From contig JAQURI010000017.1 of the NCBI GenBank assembly GCA_028715665.1, forward strand, positions 1-16,911: 16,911 nucleotides of DNA, written 5' to 3'. This stretch comes from Candidatus Ratteibacteria bacterium (GTDB taxonomy: Bacteria; CAIJMQ01). The translations under genes were made by a program, and so were the position numbers. Below are positions 8,053 through 14,640 of the stretch, piece after piece (the stretch's first letter is position 1; each line of letters begins with the position of its first letter). The notes below the pieces were generated by a model that was not told the origin of the DNA, made no database searches, and worked only from the letters and a program-made list of their open reading frames with translations.

Positions 8053-8693
8053 TATTTTTTATTGTATATCAACCCCGTTGATATTGGTACTATCCACGGG
8101 GTCAAATTAATTTCCAAATTCCATTTTTCTTTTGCTTCTTTTAGCATCGCATAAACCGTTCTTACGGGAAAACCCACTATATTATAGTGGTCGCCTTTGA
8201 ACCACTCTATAAATTTATCGCCCTTTTCTTGAACCGCATATCCTCCTGCTTTATCTTTTCCATCCCCGCTTTTAACATAATCTTCTATCTCTTCATCGCT
8301 GATATCATCTCGCATTTTAACAAGTGTAGTTTCCGAATCTATAAGGCGGATATTTTTTTCTTTGCATAAAATCGCCACGCCCGTAATAACCTGCTGGACG
8401 GTTCCTCTGAATTTTTTCAAAAACATTATCGCTTCAGCGTCACTGGCAGGCTTGCCGTATAAAATGTCGTTTAATTCGACAACTGTATCCGCACCGATAA
8501 CAAGCGCTCCGGGATATTGAACGGATACCTTTTTGGCTTTCAACAAAGCCAGTTTTTCCGCAATTTTGACGGCATCTGTTTGTTCACTTGCAATATTTTC
8601 ATCTATATCAGCAGAAACAATCTTAAATTCCTTGAGTATTGTCTTTAAGAGTTCTTCTCTTTGGGCAGATGCGGACGCAAGAATTATTTTCAT
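8052..8693 (-). CDS. maf: Maf-family nucleoside triphosphate pyrophosphatase
   Basis: Maf proteins hydrolyse non-canonical or excess nucleoside triphosphates (dTTP, UTP and modified bases) to monophosphate and pyrophosphate. The motifs are in order: LASASAQREELL (residues 5-16), VIGADTVV with the putative catalytic Asp69, YGKPASDAEA (79-88), GKDKAGGYAVQEKG (145-158) and GDHYNIVGFPV (167-177). At 213 residues it is slightly longer than usual. The excess is the tail LTPWIVPISTGLIYNKK, encoded by a palindromic segment at 8066-8101. The start MKIILAS is standard; GGAGA about 11 bases upstream is a weak ribosome-binding site. Pairing with an envelope ligase gene is not functionally explained. Confidence 0.95.
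   Translation of the reverse strand: MKIILASASAQREELLKTILKEFKIVSADIDENIASEQTDAVKIAEKLALLKAKKVSVQYPGALVIGADTVVELNDILYGKPASDAEAIMFLKKFRGTVQQVITGVAILCKEKNIRLIDSETTLVKMRDDISDEEIEDYVKSGDGKDKAGGYAVQEKGDKFIEWFKGDHYNIVGFPVRTVYAMLKEAKEKWNLEINLTPWIVPISTGLIYNKK
8066..8101. repeat. Overlapping palindromes encoding the Maf C-terminal tail
   Basis: Two hairpins share one strand segment. ATATCAAC (8066-8073) pairs with GTTGATAT (8077-8084) across a 3-base loop. CCCCGT plus GATA (8073-8083) pairs with TATC plus ACGGGG (8091-8101) across a 7-base loop, with one unpaired position per arm. They are mutually exclusive. The segment is translated as the last residues of Maf, beyond the conserved core. It may be a mobile palindromic insertion or a regulatory fold between maf and the ligase start. 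Confidence 0.5.
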
Positions 8694-8730
8694 CGGTTAA
8701 TGAATCTCCATGGGCTAGTTTCCCTGTATG

Positions 8731-8791
8731 ATTCCGACTCGTAAGATGTTGGGAAATTCTCTCTCGACAATTTCCCAACACTCGTCGGAAT
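8731..8791. repeat. Nested stem-loops in the maf-proC intergenic region
   Basis: A perfect 12-bp inverted repeat, TGTTGGGAAATT (8747-8758) and AATTTCCCAACA (8769-8780), has a 10-base loop. It sits inside an outer 8-bp repeat, ATTCCGAC (8731-8738) and GTCGGAAT (8784-8791). No T-run follows on either strand, so it is not a classical terminator. It looks like a structured RNA or a non-autonomous mobile element, whose identity I cannot establish. Confidence 0.6.
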
Positions 8792-8806
8792 AATCTTTGC
8801 ACATTC

Positions 8807-8830
8807 ATCCACGGTCTAAAGCCCGTGGAT
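8807..8830. repeat. ATCCACGG/CCGTGGAT hairpin resembling an IS200/IS605 end
   Basis: A perfect 8-bp stem (8807-8814 with 8823-8830) encloses the loop TCTAAAGC. The form CCACGG...CTAAAG...CCGTGG recalls the subterminal hairpins of IS200/IS605-family and TnpB-associated elements. No transposase or TnpB remnant could be recognised around it, so the mobile-element origin is inference. Confidence 0.4.
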
Positions 8831-8866
8831 TTCTGCGCTTCGATTAAATTATATCAAAAGCAACAA

Positions 8867-8895
8867 TTGATAGAACAATTCAGGGATGATAAAAT
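8867..8895 (+). promoter_or_regulatory. Sigma-70-type promoter for proC
   Basis: The -35 TTGATA (8867-8872) and -10 TAAAAT (8890-8895) are separated by exactly 17 bp; each matches its consensus at 5 of 6 positions. The predicted start near 8902 leaves a leader of roughly 18 nt that contains the AGGAGG of proC. This is the best promoter in the window. Confidence 0.6.
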
Positions 8896-8919
8896 TCGAC
8901 TTATAAAAGGAGGCAGGAT

Positions 8920-9759
8920 TTGATAAATAAAAAAATCGGCATAATCGGTTGCGGAAATATGGGAGAAGCGCTGCTTTACGGACTAATAAGTAAAAACATA
9001 TTTAAAAAACAAAATATATTCGTAAGCGAAAAACAGGAAACTCGGTTAAGAACCCTCAAACGAAAATATTCCCAAATCAGTTTTGCAAAAGACAATAAAG
9101 ATTTGGCAAAAAAATGCTCCGTAATAATACTTGCGGTAAAACCGCAGGATATAAAAGCATTGCTTGAAGAAATATCTCCTTTTTTAACTAGTTCGCACTT
9201 GCTCATTTCAATCGCTGCGGGCATAAAAATATCTTTTATAGAAGAAACAACTAAGGAAAAAAATCCCCACTTGTGGGATACCCAACGAGGTATTCCCATT
9301 ATTAGGGCTATGCCTAATCTTCCAGCTATTATAGGTGAAGGAATATCCGTGTACTCTGTTTCTAAAAATGTTTCGACAAAAGACAAGAAGATAACAGAAG
9401 AAATATTCGGCAGTGTAGGTAAAGTTTTAAAACTAAAAGAAAACAAATTGGACGCAGTAACGGCCATTTCCGGCTCGGGACCCGCCTATGTGTTCTATAT
9501 GCTTGAAGCAATGATAGAAGCAGGGCTTAAACTCGGCTTCAAAAAAGAAGAAATAAGAAGTCTTTCCGTCCAAACGATAATCGGCGCAATAGATATGATA
9601 GAAAAAGGCGAATGCCCCGCTATTCTAAGGCAAAAAGTGACTTCGCCCAAGGGAACAACCGAAGCCGCATTGAAAGTTTTGATTGAAAATAAATGGAAAG
9701 AAATCTTAATTGAGGCAATAAATAAAGCCGAAAAAAGAAGCAAGGAATTTTCGAAATAA
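8920..9759 (+). CDS. proC: Pyrroline-5-carboxylate reductase
   Basis: ProC reduces pyrroline-5-carboxylate to proline with NAD(P)H, the last step of proline synthesis. The 279-residue protein has the N-terminal Rossmann fold with GCGNMG near residues 10-15, AVKPQ, the loop IIRAMPNLPA, ISGSGPAYVFYMLEA and the C-terminal signature VTSPKGTTEAAL. The start is a TTG, with AGGAGG about 7 bases upstream giving firm support. Between the SIAAGI strand and the RAMPN motif there are about 10 residues more than usual, including NPHLWDTQRGIP. These come from a palindromic stretch at 9262-9297. The insertion lies in a loop and keeps the frame, so the enzyme is probably functional. The gene converges on rmuC with a 7-bp gap between the stop codons. 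Confidence 0.95.
   Translation: MINKKIGIIGCGNMGEALLYGLISKNIFKKQNIFVSEKQETRLRTLKRKYSQISFAKDNKDLAKKCSVIILAVKPQDIKALLEEISPFLTSSHLLISIAAGIKISFIEETTKEKNPHLWDTQRGIPIIRAMPNLPAIIGEGISVYSVSKNVSTKDKKITEEIFGSVGKVLKLKENKLDAVTAISGSGPAYVFYMLEAMIEAGLKLGFKKEEIRSLSVQTIIGAIDMIEKGECPAILRQKVTSPKGTTEAALKVLIENKWKEILIEAINKAEKRSKEFSK
9262..9297. repeat. In-frame palindromic segment inside proC
   Basis: The region can form a short hairpin from ATCCCCAC (9263-9270) and GTGGGAT (9273-9279) across TT, with one bulged C. Alternatively GGGATACC (9275-9282) pairs with GGTATTCCC (9289-9297) across CAACGA, with one bulged T. The two folds share GGGAT and exclude each other. It encodes the extra residues NPHLWDTQRGIP before the RAMPN motif. 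The layout resembles the overlapping palindromes at the end of maf. Confidence 0.5.
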
Positions 9760-9766
9760 GTATAAA

Positions 9767-10954
9767 TTATTCTTCGACAGAAGTAAGCGATTCTTTTTCT
9801 TCGTCATCAACAGCCACAGGCAAACCGCGCTGTTTTCGCGCGTTTTCGATTTCGTTCAGGGGTTTTTCCAATAATCTGCGCCTTGTGGTGCTAAGCGCTT
9901 CGTATGCCCGCTGCGCATCCGTAATTCTGTCGCCCACTTTTTTCATCTGCTCGCAGAACACGCTCCACTGTTTCCAAAATGAACCGAATAAAGACAATAT
10001 TTCGTCGGAATCTTTCTGCAAAGCAAAATTATCGACTGCCTGCCTGATTACGGCCAAAATGGCGAACAGAGTTATAGGAGAACAGAAAATCACTTTATTT
10101 CTCAACGCTTCATCAAGAATTGAGTTGTCCTGTTCGTGAATAAAACCGTAGATTTGTTCGTTCGGAATAAACAAGAGCGCATAATCAACGGTATTCATCT
10201 GCGGATTTATGTATTCGCGGCTTTTGACTTCCTTAACGCGCGATTTAACATCTCTTAAAAAATTATTTCGGAATTTTTCTTTGTCCGATTCCGAGGAAGC
10301 TTCAAGAAACCTCATATAATTATCAAGCGGAAATTTCACGTCCATATTAAGTCTTAATTCATTCGGCAATAAGAAAGTAAAATCGGGTATAGAGCGGCCT
10401 TCTTCGACGGCTTTCTGCTTTATATAATTTACATTTTCTATAAAACCCGCAAGACGCAAAACATCTTCTGCCATACGTTCGCCCCACTGTCCGCGCGCTT
10501 TTGTGCTCGACAGCGCTTCGCGAAGCGTTGCGGTCGTCTCCGTGAGGTGTTTGGTTTGTTCGCCCGCTTTTTTAAGTTGTTCCGTAAGTTCTCCGAATTT
10601 CTTTTCCCTGTCTTTTTCGAGCTCTTTCATGAGTTTGGAAGCGTCTTCCAGTTTAGCTGTCATATTTTTCAGCTGCTGGTCGATAAGCCCTTTTTTCTCT
10701 TCCAATTCCTTGACGTTTAATTCTCTTTCCCTGCTTAAAATCTCTTTCGACAACTTTATGGATTCTTCCGTAGATTTTTTAAGCGCATCCAAAGACAAAC
10801 TGCCGAAACTTGCTTCAAGCCCTTTTTTAAGCGCATCAATTTCCGTCTCTTTATCTTTAGATGTTTTTGAGTGCGCTGATTTCAGAACAAAAGCAATAAT
10901 CACGCTCCCCAACAAAAACCCGATAATAAACGTGATGAACGGCATCAAGTTCAT
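9767..10954 (-). CDS. rmuC: RmuC-family DNA recombination protein
   Basis: RmuC proteins are membrane-anchored members of the restriction-endonuclease-like fold. They limit recombination between inverted repeats; the molecular role is not well defined. The 395-residue protein has one N-terminal membrane segment (about residues 5-25) and a long charged coiled coil (about 35-145). The conserved RmuC domain opens with RGQWGE near 154-159 and continues with IPDF, MDVKFPLDNY and the ITLFAILAVIRQA helix. I chose the ATG at 10954, preceded by TTGGAG about 6 bases upstream; a TTG four codons earlier would begin within that Shine-Dalgarno sequence. It begins 22 bp after the HAD gene stops, in the same unit. 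Family assignment is firm. Confidence 0.93.
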   Translation of the reverse strand: MNLMPFITFIIGFLLGSVIIAFVLKSAHSKTSKDKETEIDALKKGLEASFGSLSLDALKKSTEESIKLSKEILSRERELNVKELEEKKGLIDQQLKNMTAKLEDASKLMKELEKDREKKFGELTEQLKKAGEQTKHLTETTATLREALSSTKARGQWGERMAEDVLRLAGFIENVNYIKQKAVEEGRSIPDFTFLLPNELRLNMDVKFPLDNYMRFLEASSESDKEKFRNNFLRDVKSRVKEVKSREYINPQMNTVDYALLFIPNEQIYGFIHEQDNSILDEALRNKVIFCSPITLFAILAVIRQAVDNFALQKDSDEILSLFGSFWKQWSVFCEQMKKVGDRITDAQRAYEALSTTRRRLLEKPLNEIENARKQRGLPVAVDDEEKESLTSVEE

Positions 10955-10976
10955 GTTTTTCTCCAAATTTTATTTT

Positions 10977-11858
10977 TCATCCTCCCCATGGCGGTACGCT
11001 TGGTAGATGTCCTTCGAATTCTCCTATGAGTTCAGATTCATATTTCCCAGCATATTCTTCGTTAAAGAATTTGTCCATCGCTTCATTATAAAACTTTTCC
11101 CAACTTTTGTTTTCTTTGGCCGGGATTATGGGATAAAACAATGCGTCATTTTCTTTTGCGGCTTTAAAATCGCCGGGCGCATCTCCGAGCATAAGCATAT
11201 GCCCCTTTTTATATTTTCCGCCGGCGGCAAGCGCTATATGTTCCTTTTTACTGCCTAACTCCTGTCCGCAGACGGCTCTTGCGTATTGCATTATGCCGTG
11301 CGCTTGCCATTCAGCCCTAAGCGCTTTTTCTGGGGTAGCCGATACAACAACAATATCTGCTTTTTTTTGAAGTTTTTTTAATGCTTCCTTTATAAAAGAA
11401 AAAGGCGAAATATCTTTTGATATATCCGCTATCGCTTCGTTTGCCTTTTCGCTCCATTTAAGAGTTTGTCTAAGGAAAGAATTACCTGTCCTTTCAATGG
11501 CAATTTTTAACGTTGCGTTGCTAAGTTTAGTCCCTTTTTTAAGCCATTCTTTCAGCGGTTCAGGATTAGGGATTTCAATTTTTCTTTTTTTGACTTCGTC
11601 CCTTTTACTGAGCAAATCGAAAACCATTGCCAAAGCGACAAACCTGTTTGTCCCGCGCCATTGGGAATAAAGATTGACAAATTCCCCCGTTTCCATGACA
11701 TATTCGCGAATTGGCTGGAGGTTCCAATTCTCTACAATACCCGGAAGCAAGCATTTTTTTTGTTTCAATTCCATCGAGTTAAAAACGCACCCGTCGGAAT
11801 CCATACCGACAAAGAAGTCCTTCTCAGGTTGCATATTTTTTAATAGCTCCGGTGTCAA
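10977..11858 (-). CDS. HAD-superfamily hydrolase of unknown substrate
   Basis: This protein of about 293 residues has all four HAD motifs, counted from the longest possible start. They are DSDGCVF with nucleophile Asp25 and Asp27, VVSATPE with Ser178, the lysine in GSKKEHI (about 209-210) and the acidic motif LGDAPGD (229-235). A helical cap of about 110 residues, containing FVNLYSQWRGTNRF, lies between motifs I and II. It is probably a cytoplasmic phosphatase. The substrate cannot be read from sequence. The start is uncertain: a TTG at 11858 has GGGAG about 7 bases upstream, while an ATG at 11834 has GGAG at 10 bases; either leaves the catalytic core intact. It lies between hisI and rmuC on the same strand. 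Confidence 0.8.
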   Translation of the reverse strand: MTPELLKNMQPEKDFFVGMDSDGCVFNSMELKQKKCLLPGIVENWNLQPIREYVMETGEFVNLYSQWRGTNRFVALAMVFDLLSKRDEVKKRKIEIPNPEPLKEWLKKGTKLSNATLKIAIERTGNSFLRQTLKWSEKANEAIADISKDISPFSFIKEALKKLQKKADIVVVSATPEKALRAEWQAHGIMQYARAVCGQELGSKKEHIALAAGGKYKKGHMLMLGDAPGDFKAAKENDALFYPIIPAKENKSWEKFYNEAMDKFFNEEYAGKYESELIGEFEGHLPSVPPWGG

Positions 11859-11921
11859 AGAAATCACTCCCAATGCTCGCTCTGGTATATATCAAGATTC
11901 AGGGTGTTAAGGAATTAAAAT

Positions 11922-11937
11922 ACCTGATAACCTGATA
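11922..11937. repeat. Tandem ACCTGATA pair next to the hisI stop
   Basis: Two exact copies of ACCTGATA lie head to tail just downstream of the hisI stop codon, in the gap before the HAD gene. It is short and may be chance, but it resembles the other periodic tracts at gene 3' ends in this window. Confidence 0.3.
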
Positions 11938-11946
11938 CCCCGAACC

Positions 11947-12327
11947 CTATTTCTTGTATATGTCTTCAGGCTCGAAAACTTTTTTCTCTACTATCTTCAG
12001 GTTGCCTCTATCATCCAACTTTCTAAAAAAACAGCTCCTGTAGCCCTCGTGACAACTTGCTGTTTTCTGCTGGACTTTTATAAGCAAAGTGTCCTCGTCA
12101 CAGTCCACCAATATTTCTTTTACCTTCTGCACATGACCGGAAGTTTCCCCTTTCTTCCACAGTTTCTTTCTTGAACGGGAATAAAAATGGACAGTTCCCG
12201 TTTCAAGGGTCAACCGCAAGGCTTCCTTGTTCATATATCCGACCATCAAAACTTGTAGGTTTTCACAGTCCTGAATAATCGCCGGAATAAGCCCATCGTT
12301 TTTAAAGTTCAATTTATCTACATCCAT
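11947..12327 (-). CDS. hisI: Phosphoribosyl-AMP cyclohydrolase
   Basis: HisI opens the purine ring of phosphoribosyl-AMP, the third step of histidine synthesis. The 126-residue protein is the stand-alone cyclohydrolase without a fused HisE domain. Characteristic blocks are TGTVHFYSRSRKKLWKKGETSG (residues 43-64, split here by the usual short turn), VDCDEDTLL and SCHEGYRSCFFR. Zinc ligands Cys76, Cys92 and Cys99 are present, as are the Mg-binding aspartates 75, 77 and 79. AAAGGAG about 8 bases before the ATG supports the start. No other his gene is nearby. It follows the YbhN-like gene after a repeat-rich 149-bp gap and precedes the HAD gene. Confidence 0.97.
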   Translation of the reverse strand: MDVDKLNFKNDGLIPAIIQDCENLQVLMVGYMNKEALRLTLETGTVHFYSRSRKKLWKKGETSGHVQKVKEILVDCDEDTLLIKVQQKTASCHEGYRSCFFRKLDDRGNLKIVEKKVFEPEDIYKK

Positions 12328-12388
12328 TTCCCTGCTCCTTTATCTAAAACATTTTAACAAAGTCAATTCATGGTTTACAATCGCCACA

Positions 12389-12487
12389 TTAGACTTTTGA
12401 CATTGAACCTTTGACGTTAGACATTAGACTTTGGACTAAAATTCTACTTCCCCGTCTATAGTCTAATGTCTACGGTCTAACGTCTAA
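12389..12487. repeat. Opposed arrays of 7-bp repeats between hisI and the YbhN-like gene
   Basis: Seven consecutive heptads of consensus TTAGACN occupy 12389-12437. After a 15-bp spacer, five heptads of the complementary form NGTCTAA occupy 12453-12487. The arrays are therefore inverted relative to each other and could form a long imperfect hairpin or cruciform. The second array includes the TAG stop (12477-12479) and the last Ile-Arg-Arg codons of the upstream YbhN-like gene. The unit is related to the heptad in the tract at 624-679. Function is unknown. Confidence 0.65.
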
Positions 12488-13439
12488 TTTCCCCACCCAT
12501 CAATAAATACACTATTCCGCCGGGCAAGGAAGAAAATAAAACAGCAATATAAAAACCTATGCTTAAAGCAAAAGCATCCATCTTAACAACCAATCCGCTT
12601 GCCGTTGTAAAGAAAAGCACAAATGACCATTCTCTCATACCTATGCCTCCAACAGTTATCGGAAGGAAAGTAATCAGTTGTATTATGGGGATAAATACCA
12701 GGAAATAACGCAAAGGAATATTAAAGTTAAAGAAAAGGGACACAAAATAACATCCGATTACCATAAAGAACTGGATAACAAGAGCCATGGTAAACGCATA
12801 CGCGAGAATTCTTTTCTTATTCCTGTAAAGAACAACGGAGTTTTTGAATGTTTTTATTTTATTGCCCAAGTCAAAAATGCTGATTTTGTAAATCCTTTTT
12901 AAAATGGGGGAACTTTTGAGGTTGAAAAACAGAAAAACCCCGATTATAAAAAGTATAAATAAAATACAAACGAACAAAGATATTTTTTCGATTTCCGGGA
13001 CATTAAAAGAAAACGGCAAAGCAAAAACAGCAATTAAAAGAAGCGCGGCAACACCCATGATTCTGTCTAAAAGAATGGACGCCAAAATTCCCGCAGTCTT
13101 GCGGTTTTTTCGGGTGGCATAGAAAAGCTTTACAGCATCTCCTCCGACAAGCCCCGGCAAAAAATTGGAAAAGAAATTGCTGATAAGGGTCAACTGCAAG
13201 AGCGGAAAAAATGCGAATTTAATGCCCTGAATTTCCAATAATTTGCCCCACCTGACAGCACCGAGCGCAATTGCCGCAAAAAAAGCCAAAATCGGAAATG
13301 CCAATAATTCATAAGAAGCATTATTAAGATATCCAGGCAGTCCGAAAAGATTCTCCTTGCCCAAATTGAACAACAGAAAAAGCACCAAAGAAATGCTTAC
13401 AATGAACCTTACGGCAAGCAATAGAATTTTTCTTTTCAT
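12477..13439 (-). CDS. YbhN / lysylphosphatidylglycerol-synthase-type membrane protein (possible lipid flippase)
   Basis: This 320-residue protein has about eight to nine membrane segments and belongs to the UPF0104/LPG_synthase_TM family, the flippase-like half of MprF. Its signatures are RWGKLLEIQG (63-72), NFLPGLVGGDAVK (92-104), LLDRIMG (123-129) and FLPITVGGIGMRE (258-270). There is no catalytic aminoacyl-transferase domain, so it is not a full MprF. Family members are thought to move or bind charged lipids or polyprenyl-linked sugars; the substrate here is unknown. No Shine-Dalgarno sequence is seen before the ATG. A TATATT about 17 bases upstream, on the minus strand, could be its -10. 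Its last codons are made from a 7-bp repeat array. It diverges from lptF. Confidence 0.88.
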   Translation of the reverse strand: MKRKILLLAVRFIVSISLVLFLLFNLGKENLFGLPGYLNNASYELLAFPILAFFAAIALGAVRWGKLLEIQGIKFAFFPLLQLTLISNFFSNFLPGLVGGDAVKLFYATRKNRKTAGILASILLDRIMGVAALLLIAVFALPFSFNVPEIEKISLFVCILFILFIIGVFLFFNLKSSPILKRIYKISIFDLGNKIKTFKNSVVLYRNKKRILAYAFTMALVIQFFMVIGCYFVSLFFNFNIPLRYFLVFIPIIQLITFLPITVGGIGMREWSFVLFFTTASGLVVKMDAFALSIGFYIAVLFSSLPGGIVYLLMGGEIRR

Positions 13440-13496
13440 GGGTCAACTGTTTTTGCAATATAACACAGAAAACAACAAATCCACAATAGTTTGATT

Positions 13497-13526
13497 TTGC
13501 AAGTTTATTGCTTTATTGGATATAGT
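13497..13526 (+). promoter_or_regulatory. Candidate promoter for lptF-lptG
   Basis: TTGCAA (13497-13502) and TATAGT (13521-13526) are spaced 18 bp apart, in the 112-bp divergent region between the YbhN-like gene and lptF. Predicted initiation near 13533 would give a leader of about 19 nt containing the weak ribosome-binding sequence TTGGGAAAAG. Confidence 0.45.
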
Positions 13527-13551
13527 TAAGTAAAATTTGGGAAAAGTTACG

Positions 13552-14640
13552 ATGAAGATACTAAAACGCTATACAATCAGCGAATTTATTCCTTCTTTTC
13601 TGCTCGGCTTTTTCATTTTTACTTTCGTTTTATTCGTAAGTAATTTTTTCCCTCTGGCGCGCATATTTTTTGACGAAAGAATCGGCCCGGAAACAACAAT
13701 AAAATTGCTTTTTAATATAATCTGCCTTATTTTACCTTATTCGATTGCGATGGGTGTTCTGTTGGGAAGCGTCAACTGTTTCAACAGATTGTCTCAAGAC
13801 GGGGAAGTGGTGGGACTGGAATCCTGCGGAATCGGGCCTTCGTCCGTTATCATGCCGGTTCTGGGCTTGACTTTCCTGCTCAGCATATTTTGTTTATATC
13901 TTCACGCCGAAGTATCACCCTCCGCACACTTATCCATAAAACAGTTACAGGAAGATTTCAAAATAGAAGATATTGTTGCCTCAACAGTAGAAGAAAAAGT
14001 CCTTATGGATAATTTCAAAGATTACAAAATCTATATAGACAAAATAAAAGGTAAACAGATAGAAGGCGTAACCGTTTTTAAACTCAAAGAAACGGGAATG
14101 CCTTCCGTCATAGTCGCAAAAAAAGGCGAAATAATAATTTCCGAAAAAGACAGACAACGCACTTTGAAACTAATAAATGGGACCATTGACGAAGCGGATG
14201 TCGAAGACCCCACGGGCTTTACCAAAGTAAACTTTAATACTTACCAAATAAAACTTGAACCGATAAAAGGCGCGAAGGAAGTAAATAAGAAACCGTGGGA
14301 CATGAAATTAAGGGAACTGGAAAAAAGTATTAAATATTTCAAAAAACAAGAAATAATACCCTATCATTTGTTCACGGAAATGCACAAGAGATATTCTTTG
14401 TCTTTTTCCCCTCTGTTTTTTCTTTTGTTCGGTTCGATACTGGGCATTAAAATTAAAGGGAAAAACAAAGTAAAAGGGTTCGGCGTAAGTCTGCCTGTAA
14501 TTATCGTGTATTATATTATTCTACTCTTTTGCGAAAGGGTTTCACAGAAAGGCGTGTATTATCCATTCATACTAATGTGGTTACCAAATATATTTTTATT
14601 GAGTTTTTGCATTCCTTATTTTTTAAAAAAAGAGATATGA
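13552..14640 (+). CDS. lptF: LPS export permease LptF (YjgP/YjgQ family)
   Basis: LptF and LptG form the inner-membrane permease that, with the LptB ATPase, extracts lipopolysaccharide and passes it to the periplasmic bridge. This 362-residue protein has the family layout: three N-terminal membrane segments (about 12-120), a periplasmic jellyroll-like domain (about 125-285) and three C-terminal segments (about 288-358). The N-terminus MKILKRYTISEFIPSF, the loop RLSQDGEVVGLESCGIG (79-95) and EMHKRYSLSFSPLFFLLFG before the last helices are typical. The ATG at 13552 is preferred over an in-frame TTG at 13537, because MKIL is the family start. It overlaps lptG by ATGA. Which of the pair is F or G is assigned by order only. 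Confidence 0.9.
   Translation: MKILKRYTISEFIPSFLLGFFIFTFVLFVSNFFPLARIFFDERIGPETTIKLLFNIICLILPYSIAMGVLLGSVNCFNRLSQDGEVVGLESCGIGPSSVIMPVLGLTFLLSIFCLYLHAEVSPSAHLSIKQLQEDFKIEDIVASTVEEKVLMDNFKDYKIYIDKIKGKQIEGVTVFKLKETGMPSVIVAKKGEIIISEKDRQRTLKLINGTIDEADVEDPTGFTKVNFNTYQIKLEPIKGAKEVNKKPWDMKLRELEKSIKYFKKQEIIPYHLFTEMHKRYSLSFSPLFFLLFGSILGIKIKGKNKVKGFGVSLPVIIVYYIILLFCERVSQKGVYYPFILMWLPNIFLLSFCIPYFLKKEI

Noticed and set aside
8623..8808. A 61-codon minus-strand ORF between proC and maf
   Set aside because: It runs out of phase into the start of maf, is made largely of the hairpin arms, and has no family resemblance that I can defend. I considered a TnpB C-terminal remnant but could not align any diagnostic motif.
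12389..12487. CRISPR-like array
   Set aside because: The units are 7 bp without spacers and no cas genes are present.
14529..14636. A 36-codon N-terminal extension of lptG inside lptF
   Set aside because: MKILDKYLLKHF at 14637 is the canonical start and gives the usual ATGA overlap.
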